From contig NC_079878.1 of assembly GCF_029227915.1 (NCBI RefSeq), forward strand, positions 30,779,501 to 30,843,500: DNA of 64,000 bases, in the 5' to 3' direction. Made by a program: the position numbers and the translations under genes. The stretch comes from Hydractinia symbiolongicarpus. Lineage: Eukaryota; Cnidaria; Hydrozoa; Anthoathecata; Hydractiniidae. Below, piece by piece: positions 51,335-64,000 of this stretch. Position 1 is the stretch's first letter; every line of letters begins with the position of its first letter. The notes under the pieces were generated by a model. That model was given only the letters and a program-made list of their open reading frames with translations, was not told where the DNA came from and did no database searches.

Positions 51335-54200
51335 TTAAATTATCTTTTCACCACTAAAACGCATGAGACTTGTAGTCTTCAAAAGTGTTTTCATTTTTGA
51401 TGAGACGCGAAATAAAAGAAGTTTAATCGCCGGCAAACGAAAACCCGTGATTTCCCGTAAATCCCGGACTCGGCCCGTATAGTCAAAAGTATACAAAGAA
51501 AATACCCAGGGAGTAAACACATTTCCTGAAGGATTTTTTAAAGTATTTTTTCTCCACTAAAACGCATGAGACTTGTAGTTTTCAAAAATGTTTTCATTTT
51601 TGATGAGACGCTTAATGAAAGAGGTTTAGTTGCCGGCAAACAAAAAACCCGCGATTTCCCGTAAATCCCGGGCTTGGCCCGTATAGTCGAATGTATACAA
51701 AGAAAGTACCCTGTGAGTAAACTCATTTCCAGAACGAATTTTTAAATTATCTTTTCACCACTAAAACGCATGAGACTTGTAATTTTCAAAAATGTTTTCA
51801 TTTTTGATGAGACGCGAATAAAAGAAGTTTAATCGCCGGCAAACGAAAACCCGCGATTTCCCGTAAATCCCGGACTCGGCCTGTATAGTCAATAGTATAG
51901 AAAGAAAATACCCAGGGAGTAAACTCATTTCCCGAACGATTTTTTAAATTATTTTTTCACCACTAAAACGCATAAGACTTGTAGTTTTCAAAAATGTTTT
52001 CATTTTTGATGAGATGCTGAATAAAAGAAGTTTAATCGCCGGCAAACGAAAACCCGCGATTTCCCGTAAATCCCGGACTCGGCCCGTATAGTCAAAAGTA
52101 TACGAAGAAAGTACCCTGCGAGTAAACTCATTTCCAGAACGATTTTTTAAATTATCTTTTCACCACTAAAACGCACGAGACTTGTAGTCTTCAAAAGTGT
52201 TTTCATTTTTGATGAGACGCGAAATAAAAGAAGTTTAATCGCCGGCAAACGAAAACCCGTGATTTCCCGTAAATCCCGGACTCGGCCCGTATAGTCAAAA
52301 GTATACAAAGAAAATACCCAGGGAGTAAACACATTTCCTGAAGGATTTTTTAAAGTATTTTTTCTCCACTAAAACGCATGAGACTTGTAGTTTTCAAAAA
52401 TGTTTTCATTTTTGATGAGACGCTTAATGAAAGAGGTTTAGTTGCCGGCAAACAAAAAACCCGCGATTTCCCGTAAATCCCGGGCTTGGCCCGTATAGTC
52501 GAATGTATACAAAGAAAGTACCCTGTGAGTAAACTCATTTCCAGAACGAATTTTTAAATTATCTTTTCACCACTAAAACGCATGAGACTTGTAATTTTCA
52601 AAAATGTTTTCATTTTTGATGAGACGCGAATAAAAGAAGTTTAATCGCCGGCAAACGAAAACCCGCGATTTCCCGTAAATCCCGGACTCGGCCTGTATAG
52701 TCAATAGTATAGAAAGAAAATACCCAGGGAGTAAACTCATTTCCCGAACGATTTTTTAAATTATTTTTTCACCACTAAAACGCATAAGACTTGTAGTTTT
52801 CAAAAATGTTTTCATTTTTGATGAGATGCTGAATAAAAGAAGTTTAATCGCCGGCAAACGAAAACCCGCGATTTCCTGTAAATCCCGGACTCGGCCCGTA
52901 TAGTCAAAAGTATACGAAGAAAGTACCCTGCGAGTAAACTCATTTCCAGAACGATTTTTTAAATTATCTTTTCACCACTAAAACGCACGAGACTTGTAGT
53001 TTTCAAAAATGTTTTTATTTTTGATGAGACGCTGAATAAAAGAAGTTTAATCGCCGGCAAACGAAAACCTGCGAATTCCCGTAAATCCCGGACTCGGCCC
53101 GTATAGTCAAAAGTATACGAAGAAAGTACCCTGCGAGTAAACTCATTTCCAGAACGATTTTTTAAATTATCTTTTCACCACTAAAACGCACGAGACTTGT
53201 AGTTTTCAAAAATGTTTTTATTTTTGATGAGACGCTGAATAAAAGAAGTTTAATCGCCGGCAAACGAAAACCTGCGAATTCCCGTAAATCCCGGACTCGG
53301 CCCGTATAGTCAAAAGTATGCAAAGAAAATACCCACGGAGTAAACTCATTTCCCGAACGATTTTTTAAATTATCTTTTCACCACTAAAACGCATGAGACT
53401 TGTAGTCTTCAAAAGTGTTTTCATTTTTGATGAGACGCGGAATAAAAGAAGTTTAATCGCCGGCAAACGAAAACCCGCGATTTCCCGTAAATCCCGGACT
53501 CGGCCTGTATAGTCAATAGCATAGAAAGAAAATACCCAGGGAGTAAACTCATTTCCCGAACGATTTTTTAAATTATTTTTTCACCACTAAAACGCATAAG
53601 ACTTGTAGTTTTCAAAAATGTTTTCATTTTTGATGAGATGCTGAATAAAAGAAGTTTAATCGCCGGCAAACGAAAACCCGCGATTTCCCGTAAATCCCGG
53701 ACTCGGCCCGTATAGTCAAAAGTATACGAAGAAAGTACCCTGCGAGTAAACTCATTTCCAGAACGATTTTTTAAATTATCTTTTCACCACTAAAACGCAC
53801 GAGACTTGTAGTTTTCAAAAATGTTTTTATTTTTGATGAGACGCTGAATAAAAGAAGTTTAATCGCCGGCAAACGAAAACCTGCGAATTCCCGTAAATCC
53901 CGGACTCGGCCCGTATAGTCAAAAGTATACGAAGAAAGTACCGTGCGAGTAAACTCATTTCCAGAACGATTTTTTAAATTATCTTTTCACCACTAAAACG
54001 CACGAGACTTGTAGCTTTCAAAAATGTTTTTATTTTTGATGAGACGCTGAATAAAAGAAGTTTAATCGCCGGCAAACGAAAACCTGCGAATTCCCGTAAA
54101 TCTCGGACTCGGCCCGTATAGTCAAAAGTATGCAAAGAAAATACCCACGGAGTAAACTCATTTCCCGAACGATTTTTTAAATTATCTTTTCACCACTAAA
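51335..54200 (-). repeat. 4-monomer duplications (812 bp)
   Basis: About 51,335-52,140 matches about 52,147-52,950, sharing GAGGTTTAGTTGCC and a one-base loss in GACGCGAATAAAAG (51,811 and 52,623). A second pair of units, around 53,311 and 54,123, shares CAAAAGTATGCAAAG and CCCACGGAG at the same 812-bp offset. Within this part a single monomer with ATGTTTTTATTTTTG is also duplicated next to itself (near 53,010 and 53,213). Confidence 0.83.
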
Positions 54201-55590
54201 ACGCATGAGACTTGTAGTCTTCAAAAGTGTTTTCATTTTTGATGAGACGCGAAATAAAAGAAGTTTAATCGCCGGCAAACGAAAAACCGTGATTTCCCGT
54301 AAATCCCGGACTCGGCCCGTATAGTCAAAAGTATACAAAGAAAATACCCAGGGAGTAAACACATTTCCTGAAGGATTTTTTAAAGTATTTTTTCACCACT
54401 AAAACGCATGAGACTTGTAGTTTTCAAAAATGTTTTCATTTTTGATGAGCAATGAATAAAAGAAGTTTAATCGCCGGCAAACGATAACCCGCAAATTCCC
54501 GTAAATCCCGGACTCGGCTCGTATAGCCAAAAGTATACAAAGAAAGTACCCAGGGAGTAATCTCAATTCCCGAACGATTTTTTAAATTATTTTTTCACAA
54601 AAAAAACGCATGAGACTTGTAGTTTTCAAAAATGTTTTCATTTCTGATGAGACACGGAATAAAAGAAGTTTAATCGCCGGCAAACGAAAACCCGCGATTT
54701 CCCGTAAATCCCGGACTCGGCTAGTATAGTCAATAGTATAGAAAGAAAATACCCAGGGAGTAAACTCATTTCCCGAACGATTTTTTAAATTATTTTTTCA
54801 CCACTAAAACGCATGAGACTTGTAGTTTTCAAAAATGTTTTCATTTTTGATGAGACGCTGAATAAAAGAAGTTTAATCGCCGGCAAACGAAAACCCGCGA
54901 TGTCCTGTAAATCCCGGACTCGGCTCGTATAGTCAAAAGTATACGAAGAAAGTACCCTGCGAGTAAACTCATTTCCAGAACGATTTTTTAAATTATCTTT
55001 TTACCACTAAAATGCACGAGACTTGTAGTTTTCAAAAATGTTTTCATTTTTGATGAGACGCTGAATGAAAGAAGTTTAATCGCCGGCAAACGAAAACCCG
55101 CGATTTCCCGTAAATCCCGGACTCGGCTAGTATAGTCAATAGTATAGAAAGAAAATACCCAGGGAGTAAACTCATTTCCCGAACGATTTTTTAAATTATT
55201 TTTTCACCACTAAAACGCATGAGACTTGTAGTTTTCAAAAATGTTTTCATTTTTGATGAGACGCTGAATAAAAGAAGTTTAATCGCCGGCAAACGAAAAC
55301 CCGCGATGTCCTGTAAATCCCGGACTCGGCTCGTATAGTCAAAAGTATACGAAGAAAGTACCCTGCGAGTAAACTCATTTCCAGAACGATTTTTTAAATT
55401 ATCTTTTTACCACTAAAACGCACGAGACTTGTAGTTTTCAAAAATGTTTTCATTTTTGATGAGACGCTGAATGAAAGAAGTTTAATCGCCGGCAAACGAA
55501 AACCCGCGATTTCCCGTAAATCCCGTGCTTGGCCCGTATAGTCGAGTATATACAAAGAAAGTACCCTGTGAGTAAACTCATTTCCAGATC
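54201..55590 (-). repeat. Mixed satellite with a 2-monomer duplication
   Basis: The rare GGCTAGTATAG change occurs at 54,719 and 55,125, about 406 bp apart, with the CGATGTCCTG monomer following in both. This indicates a tandem duplication of two monomers. A GATGAGCAATGAAT indel monomer lies just upstream near 54,444. Confidence 0.75.
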
Positions 55591-55597
55591 GAATTTT

Positions 55598-58500
55598 TTA
55601 AATTATCTTTTCACCACTAAAACGCATGAGACTTGTAGTCTTCAAAAGTGTTTTCATTTTTGATGAGAGGCGAAATAAAAGAAGTTTAATCGCCGGCAAA
55701 CGAAAACCCGTGATTTCCCGTAAATCCCGGACTCGGCCCGTATAGTCAAAAGTATACAAAGAAAATACCCAGGGAGTAAACACATTTCCCGAAGGATTTT
55801 TTAAAGTATTTTTTCACCACTAAAACGCATGAGACTTGTAGTTTTCAAAAATGTTTTCATTTTTGATGAGACGCTGAATAAAAGAAGTTTAATCGCCGGC
55901 AAACGATAACCTGCAAATTCCCGTAAATCCCGGACTCGGCTCGTATAGCCAGAAGTATACAAAGAAAGTACCCAGGGAGTAATCTCAATTCCCGAACGAT
56001 TTTTTAAATTATTTTTTCACAACAAAAACGCATGAGACTTGTAGTTTTCAAAAATGTTTTCATTTTTGATGAGACGCGGAATAAAAGAAGTTTAATCGCC
56101 GGCAAATGAAAACCCGCGATTTCCCGTAAATCCCGGACTCGGCCTGTATAGTCAATAGTATGGAAAGAAAATACCCAGGGAGTAAACTCATTTCCCGAAC
56201 GATTTTTTAAATTATTTTTTCACCACTAAAACGCATGAGACTTGGAGTTTTCAAAAATGTTTTCATTTTTGATAAGACGCTGAATAAAAGAAGTTTAATC
56301 GCCGGCAAACGAAAACCCGCAATGTCCTGTAAATCCCGGACTCGGCCCGTATAGTCAAAAGTATACGAAGAAAGTACCCTGCGAGTAAACTCATTTCCAG
56401 AACGATTTTTTAAATTATCTTTTTACCACTAAAACGCACGAGACTTGTAGTTTTCAAAAATGTTTTCATTTTTGATGAGACGCTGAATGAAAGAAGTTTA
56501 ATCGCCGGCAAACGAAAACCCGCGATTTCCCGTAAATCCCGTGCTTGGCCCGTATAGTCGAGTATATACAAAGAAAGTGCCCTGTGAGTAAACTCATTTC
56601 CAGATCGAATTTTTTAAATTATTTTTTCACCACTAAAACGCATGAGACTTGTAGTCTTCAAAAGTGTTTTCATTTTTGATGAGACGCGAAATAAAAGAAG
56701 TTTAATCGCCGGCAAACGAAAACCCGTGATTTCCCGTAAATCCCGGACTCGGCCCGTATAGTCAAAAGTATACAAAGAAAATACCCAGGGAGTAAACACA
56801 TTTCCCGAAGGATTTTTTAAAGTATTTTTTCACCACTAAAACGCATGAGACTTGTAGTTTTTAAAAATGTTTTCATTTTTGATGAGACGCTGAATAAAAG
56901 AAGTTTAATCGCCGGCAAACGATAACCTGCAAATTCCCGTAAATCCCGGACTCGGCTCGTATAGCCAGAAGTATACAAAGAAAGTACCCAGGGAGTAATC
57001 TCAATTCCCGAACGATTTTTTAAATTATTTTTTCACAACAAAAACGCATGAGACTTGTAGTTTTCAAACATGTTTTCATTTTTGATGAGACGCTGAATAA
57101 AAGAAGTTTAATCGCCGTCAAACGAAAACCCGCGATGTCCTGTAAATCCCGGACTCGGCTCGTATAGTCAAAAGTATACGAAGAAAGTACCCTGCGAGTA
57201 AACTCATTTCCAGAACGATTTTTTAAATTATCTTTTTACCACTAAAACGCACGAGACTTGTAGTTTTCAAAAATGTTTTCATTTTTGATGAGACGCTGAA
57301 TGAAAGAAGTTTAATCGCCGGCAAACGAAAACCCTCGATTTCCCGTAAATCCCGTGCTTGGCCCGTATAGTCGAGTATATACAAAGAAAGTACCCTGTGA
57401 GTAAACTCATTTCCAGATCGAATTTTTTAAATTATCTTTTCACCACTAAAACGCATGAGACTTGTAGTCTTCAAAAGTGTTTTCATTTTTGATGAGACGC
57501 GAAATAAAAGAAGTTTAATCGCCGGCAAACGAAAACCCGTGATTTCCCGTAAATCCCGGACTCGGCCCGTATAGTCAAAAGTATACAAAGAAAATACCCA
57601 GGGAGTAAACACATTTCCCGAAGGATTTTTTAAAGTATTTTTTCACCACTAAAACGCATGAGACTTGTAGTTTTCAAAAATGTTTTCATTTTTGATGAGA
57701 CGCTGAATAAAAGAAGTTTAATCGCCGGCAAACGATAACCTGCAAATTCCCGTAAATCCCGGACTCGGCTCGTATAGCCAGAAGTATACAAAGAAAGTAC
57801 CCAGGGAGTAATCTCAATTCCCGAACGATTTTTTAAATTATTTTTTCACAACAAAAACGCATGAGACTTGTAGTTTTCAAAAATGTTTTCATTTTTGATG
57901 AGACGCGGAATAAAAGAAGTTTAATCGCCGGCAAACGAAAACCCGCGATTTCCCGTAAATCCCGGACTCGGCCTGTATAGTCAATAGTATAGAAAGAAAA
58001 TACCCAGGGAGTAAACTCATTTCCCGAACGATTTTTTAAATTATTTTTTCACCACTAAAACGCATGAGACTTGTAGTTTTCAAAAATGTTTTCATTTTTG
58101 ATGAGACGCTGAATAAAAGAAGTTTAATCGCCGGCAAACGAAAACCCGCAATGTCCTGTAAATCCCGGACTCGGCCCGTATAGTCAAAAGTATACGAAGA
58201 AAGTACCCTGCGAGTAAACTCATTTCCAGAACGATTTTTTAAATTATCTTTTTACCACTAAAACGCACGAGACTTGTAGTTTTCAAAAATGTTTTCATTT
58301 TTGATGAGACGCTGAATGAAAGAAGTTTAATCGCCGGCAAACGAAAACCCGCGATTTCCCGTAAATCCCGTGCTTGGCCCGTATAGTCGAGTATATACAA
58401 AGAAAGTGCCCTGTGAGTAAACTCATTTCCAGATCGAATTTTTTAAATTATTTTTTCACCACTAAAACGCATGAGACTTGTAGTCTTCAAAAGTGTTTTC

Positions 58501-59900
58501 ATTTTTGATGAGACGCGAAATAAAAGAAGTTTAATCGCCGGCAAACGAAAACCCGTGATTTCCCGTAAATCCCGGACTCGGCCCGTATAGTCAAAAGTAT
58601 ACAAAGAAAATACCCAGGGAGTAAACACATTTCCCGAAGGATTTTTTAAAGTATTTTTTCACCACTAAAACGCATGAGACTTGTAGTTTTTAAAAATGTT
58701 TTCATTTTTGATGAGACGCTGAATAAAAGAAGTTTAATCGCCGGCAAACGATAACCTGCAAATTCCCGTAAATCCCGGACTCGGCTCGTATAGCCAGAAG
58801 TATACAAAGAAAGTACCCAGGGAGTAATCTCAATTCCCGAACGATTTTTTAAATTATTTTTTCACAACAAAAACGCATGAGACTTGTAGTTTTCAAACAT
58901 GTTTTCATTTTTGATGAGACGCTGAATAAAAGAAGTTTAATCGCCGGCAAACGAAAACCCGCGATGTCCTGTAAATCCCGGACTCGGCTCGTATAGTCAA
59001 AAGTATACGAAGAAAGTACCCTGCGAGTAAACTCATTTCCAGAACGATTTTTTAAATTATCTTTTTACCACTAAAACGCACGAGACTTGTAGTTTTCAAA
59101 AATGTTTTCATTTTTGATGAGACGCTGAATGAAAGAAGTTTAATCGCCGGCAAACGAAAACCCGCGATTTCCCGTAAATCCCGTGCTTGGCCCGTATAGT
59201 CGAGTATATACAAAGAAAGTACCCTGTGAGTAAACTCATTTCCAGATCGAATTTTTTAAATTATCTTTTCACCACTAAAACGCATGAGACTTGTAGTCTT
59301 CAAAAGTGTTTTCATTTTTGATGAGACGCGAAATAAAAGAAGTTTAATCGCCGGCAAACGAAAACCCGTGATTTCCCGTAAATCCCGGACTCGGCCCGTA
59401 TAGTCAAAAGTATACAAAGAAAATACCCAGGGAGTAAACACATTTCCCGAAGGATTTTTTAAAGTATTTTTTCACCACTAAAACGCATGAGACTTGTAGT
59501 TTTCAAAAATGTTTTCATTTTTGATGAGACGCTGAATAAAAGAAGTTTAATCGCCGGCAAACGATAACCTGCAAATTCCCGTAAATCCCGGACTCGGCTC
59601 GTATAGCCAGAAGTATACAAAGAAAGTACCCAGGAAGTAATCTCAATTCCCGAACGATTTTTTAAATTATTTTTTCACAACAAAAACGCATGAGACTTGT
59701 AGTTTTCAAAAATGTTTTCATTTTTGATGAGACGCGGAATAAAAGAAGTTTAATCGCCGGCAAACGAAAACCCGCGATTTCCCGTAAATCCCGGACTCGG
59801 CCTGTATAGTCAATAGTATGGAAAGAAAATACCCAGGGAGTAAACTCATTTCCCGAACGATTTTTTAAATTATTTTTTCACCACTAAAACGCATGAGACT
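55598..59900 (-). repeat. 9-monomer higher-order repeat (1,829 bp, about 2.3 copies)
   Basis: AGATCGAATTTTTTAAA monomers fall at about 55,586, 56,602, 57,415, 58,431 and 59,246. The spacing alternates 1,016 and 813 bp (five then four monomers), so the full period is 1,829 bp. Copies also share TTTTCAAACATG, CGCAATGTCCTG, AAAGTGCCCTG and GTATAGCCAGAAG. This 9-mer differs in subtype order and markers from the one at 25-30 kb. Confidence 0.87.
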
Positions 59901-62900
59901 TGTAGTCTTCAAAAGTGTTTTCATTTTTGATGAGACGCGAAATAAAAGAAGTTTAATCGCTGGCAAACGATAACCCGCAAATTCCCGTAAATCCCAGACT
60001 CGGCTCGTATAGCCAAAAGTATACAAAGAAAATAACCAGGGAGTAAACACATTTACCGAAGGATTTTTTAAAGTATTTTTTCACCACTAAAACGCATGAG
60101 ACTTGTAGTTTTCAAAAATGTTTTCATTTTTGATGAGACGCTGAATAAAAGAAGTTTAATCGCTGGCAAACGATAACCCGCAAATTCCCGTAAATCCCGG
60201 ACTCGGCTCGTATAGCCAAAAGTATACAAAGAAAGTACCCAGGGAGTAATCTTAATTCCCGAACGATTTTTTAAATTAATTTTTCACAACAAAAACGCAT
60301 GAGACTTGTAGTTTTCAAACATGTTTTCATTTTTGATGAGACGCTGAATAAAAGAAGTTTAATCGCCGCCAAACGAAAACCCGCACATTCCCGTAAATCC
60401 TGGGCTTGGCCCGTATAGTCGAATGTATACAAACAAAGTACCCGGTGAGTAAACTCATTTCCAGAACGAATTTTTAAATTATCTTTTCACCACTAAAACG
60501 CATGAGACTTGTAATTTTCAAAAATGTTTTCATTTTTGATGAGACGCGGAATAAAAGAAGTTTAATCGCCGGCAAACGAAAACCCGCGATTTCCCGTAAA
60601 TCCCGGACTCGGCCCGTATAGTCAAAAGTATACGAAGAAAGTACCCTGTGAGTAAACTCATTTCCAGAACGAATTTTTAAATTTTCTTTTCACCACTAAA
60701 ACGCATGAGACTTGTAATTTTTAAAAATGTTTTCATTTTTGATGAGACGCGGAATAAAAGAAGTTTAATCGCCGGCAAACGAAAACCCGCGATTTCGCGT
60801 AAATCCCGGGCTCGGCCTGTATAGTCAATAGTATAGAAAGAAAATACCCAGGGAGTAAACTCATTTCCCGAACGATTTTTTAAATTATTTTTTCACCACT
60901 AAAACGCATGTGACTTGTAGTTTTCAAAAATGTTTTCATTTTTGATGAGACGCTGAATAAAAGAAGTTTAATCGCCGGCAAACGAAAACCCGCGATTTCC
61001 CGTAAATCCCGGACTTGGCCCGTATAGTCAAAAGTATACGAAGAAAGTACCCTGCGAGTAAACTCATTTACAGAACGATTTTTTAAATTATCTTTTCACC
61101 ACTAAAACGCACGAGACTTGTAGTTTTCAAAAATGTTTTCATTTTTGATGAGACGCTGAATAAAAGAAGTTTAATCGCCAGCAAACGAAAACCCGCGAAT
61201 TCCCGTAAATCCCGGACTCGGCCCGTATAGTCAAAAGTATACAAAGAAATTACCCAGGGAGTAAACTCCATTCCCGAACGATTTTTTAAAGTATTTTTTC
61301 ACCACTAAAACGCATGAGACTTGTAGTTTTCAAAAATGTTTTCATTTTTGATGGGACGCTGAATGAAAGAAGTTTAATCTCCGGCAAACGAAAACCCGCG
61401 ATTTCCCGTAAATCCCGTGCTTGGCCCGTATAGTTGAGTATATACAAAGAAAGTACCCTGTGAGTAAACTCATTTCCAGAACGATTTTTTAAATTATCTT
61501 TTCACCACTAAAACGCATGAGACTTGTAGTCTTCAAAAGTGTTTTCATTTTTGATGAGACGCGAAATAAAAGAAGTTTAATCGCCGGCAAACGAAAACCC
61601 GTGATTTCCCGTAAATCCCGGACTCGGCCCGTATAGTCAAAAGTATACAAAGAAAATATCCAGGGAGTAAACACATTTCCCGAAGGATTTTTTAAAGTAT
61701 TTTTTCACCACTAAAACGCATGAGACTTGTAGTTTTCAAAAATGTTTTCATTTTTAATGAGATGCTGAATAAAAGAAGTTTAGTCGCCGGCAAACGAAAA
61801 CCCGCACATTCCCGTAAATCCCGGACTCGGCCCGTACAGCCAAAAGTATACAAAGAAAGTACCCAGGGAGTAAGCTCATTTCCCGAACGATTTTTTAAAT
61901 TATTTTTTCACCACTAAAACACATGAGACTTGTAGTTTTCAAAAATGTTTTCATTTTTAATGAGACGCTGAATAAAAGAAATTTAATCGCCGGCAAACGA
62001 AAACCCGCGATTTCCCGTAAATCCCGGACTCGGCCCGTATAGTACAAAGTATACAAAGAAAGTACTCAGGAAGTAAACTCATTTCCCGAACGATTTTTTA
62101 AATTATTTTTCACCACTAAAACGCATGAGACTTGTAGTTTTTAAAAATGTTTTTTTTTTTGATGAGACGCTTAATGAAAGAGGTTTAATCGCTGGCAAAC
62201 GAAAACCCGCGATTTCCCGTAAATCCCGGGCTTAGCCCGTATAGTCGAATGTATACAAAGAAAGTACCCTGTGAGTAAACTCATTTCCAGAACGAATTTT
62301 TAAATTATCTTTTCACCACTAAAACGCATGAGACTTGTAATTTTCAAAAATGTTTTCATTTTTAATGAGACGCGGAATAAAAGAAGTTTAATCGCCGGCA
62401 AATGAAAACCCGCGATTTCCCGTAAATCCCGGACTCGGCCCGTATAGTCAATAGCATACAAAGAAAATACCCAGGGAGTAAACTCATTTCCCGAACGATT
62501 TTTTAAATTATCTTTTCACCACTAAAACGCATGAGACTTGTAGTTTTCAAAAATGTTTTCATTTTTGATGAGACGCTGAATAAAAGAAGTTTAATCGCCG
62601 GCAAACCAAAACTCGCGATTTCCCGTAAATCCCGGACTCGGCCTGTATAGTAAAAAGTATAGAAAGAAAGTACCCTGCGAGTAAACTCATTTCCAGAACG
62701 ATTTTTTAAATTACCTTTTCACCACTAAAACGCATGAGACTTGTAGTTTTCAAAAATGTTTTCATATTTGATGAGACGCTGAATAAAAGAAGTTTAATCG
62801 CCGGCAAACGATAACCCGCAAATTCCCGTAATCCCGGACTCGGCTCGTATAGCCAAAAGTATACAAAGAAAGTACCCAGGGAATAAACTCATTTCCCGAA

Positions 62901-64000
62901 CGATTTTTTAAATTATTTTTTCACCACTAAAACACATGAGACTTGTAGTTTTCAAAAATGTTTTCATTTTTAATGAGACGCTGAATAAAAGAAGTTTAAT
63001 CGCCGGCAAACGAAAACCCGCGATTTCCCGTAAATCCCGGACTCGGCCCGTATAGTACAAAGTATACAATGAAAGTACTCAGGAAGTGAACTCATTTCCC
63101 GAAGGATTTTTTAAATTATCTTTTCACCACTAAAACGCATGAGACTTGTAGTTTTCAAAAATGTTTTCATTTTTAATGAGACGCTGAATAAAAGAAGGTT
63201 AATCGCCGGCAAACGAAAACCCGCGATTTCCCGTAAATCCCGGACTCGGCCTGTATAGTACAAAGTATACAATGAAAGTACTCAGGAAGTAAACTCATTT
63301 CCCGAACGATTTTTTAAATTATCTTTTCACCACTAAAACGCATGAGACTTGTAGTTTTCAAAAATGTTTTCATTTTTGATGAGACGCCTAATGAAAGAGG
63401 TTTAATCGCCGGCAAACGAAAACCCGCGATTTCCCGTAAATCCCAGGCTTGGCCCGTATAGTCGAATGTATACAAAGAAAGTACCCAGGGAGTAAACTCA
63501 TTTCCAGAACGATTTTTTAAATTATCTTTTCACCACTAAAACGCATGAGACTTGTAGCTTTCAAAAATGTTTTCATTTTTGATGAGACGCTGAATAAAAG
63601 AAGTTTAATCGCCGGCAAACAAAAATCCGCGACTTCCAGTAAATCCCGTGCTTGGCCCGTATAGTCGAGTATATACAAAGAAAGTACCCTGTGAGTAAAC
63701 TCATTTCCAGAAAGATTTTTTAAATTATCTTTTCACCACTAAAACGCATGAGACTTGTAGTTTTCAAAAATGTTTTCATTTTTGATGAGACGCTGAATAA
63801 AAGAAGTTTAATCGCCGGCAAACGAAAACCCGCGATTTCCCGTAAATCCCAAGCTTGGCCCGTATAGTCCAATGTATACAAAGAAAGTACCCAGGGAGTA
63901 AACTCATTTCCAGAACGATTTTTTAAATTATCTTTTCACCACTAAAACGCATGAGACTTGTAGCTTTCAAAAATGTTTTCATTTTTGATAAGACGCGAAA
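59901..64000 (-). repeat. Heterogeneous satellite at the window end
   Basis: About 20 monomers with more private differences than 32-60 kb: AATAACCAGGG, CACATTCCCG, CGCCGCCAAACG, a 60,430 ACAAACAAAG variant, the 11-T run at 62,150-62,160, GTATAGTACAAAG, ACAATGAAAGTACTC and others. A short local repeat of the GTATAGTACAAAG/AGTACTCAGG monomer type appears near 62,040, 63,055 and 63,260. A D-type monomer lies at about 61,720-61,917. No end of the array, gene or mobile element is visible. Confidence 0.72.

Larger units (their letters stand above)
23655..64000 (-). repeat. Satellite array, right arm, about 198 monomers in inverted orientation
   Basis: The same 203-204 bp satellite as the left arm, reverse-complemented. 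Every landmark appears as its complement, for example GTTTAATCGCCGGCAAAC, CATTTTTGATGAGACGC and CAAAGAAAGTACCC. No break, transposon or unique DNA is visible up to the end of the window, so the array probably continues beyond it. Local homogeneity varies. The 32-60 kb part is built from near-identical blocks of several monomers, while 60-64 kb has more private changes. A C-to-T change at 62,150-62,160 leaves an 11-T run. Subtypes match those of the left arm, so both arms descend from one family. Confidence 0.97.

Noticed and set aside
1-64000. CRISPR array
   Set aside because: The repeats are 203-204 bp and directly adjacent, with no unique spacers and no cas genes.

Overview
The whole 64 kb window is one uninterrupted tandem satellite array. 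I find no protein gene, tRNA, rRNA, CRISPR array or recognisable transposon in it. The repeat unit is 203-204 bp, so the window holds about 315 monomers. An array this long and homogeneous points to a eukaryotic genome, most likely a centromeric, pericentromeric, subtelomeric or otherwise heterochromatic block from a long-read assembly. I do not recognise the satellite family and cannot name the species. The monomer is about 38% GC yet CpG-rich, which argues against strong germline CpG methylation.

Layout: positions 1 to about 23,654 carry about 116 monomers in one orientation (called + here). At 23,654/23,655 the array flips, and about 198 monomers run in the opposite orientation to the end. 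The switch leaves a long imperfect inverted repeat with a 117-bp spacer. The left arm stops exactly at the stem/loop boundary of a short dyad that most monomers carry.

Monomers fall into recognisable subtypes (A, B, C, D and B/A chimeras), told apart by shared variants. Blocks of 2 to 27 or more monomers are duplicated in register, making a mosaic of overlapping higher-order repeats rather than one fixed unit. The clearest are: a 9-mer (about 1,828 bp) at 25.1-30.5 kb; an 11-mer (2,235 bp) at 14.9-19.3 kb; nested 9-, 16-, 18- and 27-mer copies at 32.3-44.3 kb; an 8-mer (1,623 bp) at 44.4-47.7 kb; 4-mers (812 bp) at 51.3-54.2 kb; and another 9-mer (1,829 bp) at 55.6-59.9 kb. The stretches 3.3-5.8 kb and 60.0-64.0 kb look more heterogeneous.

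Each monomer has three conserved elements: a 9-4-9 dyad, a run of CGGG motifs about 10 bp apart that also forms a long-loop G-quadruplex candidate, and an AT-rich block with in-frame stop codons. Many monomers contain a 61-65 codon open frame on one strand or the other. These follow from the repeat and its conserved stops, and I do not regard them as genes. All block boundaries are by-eye estimates.
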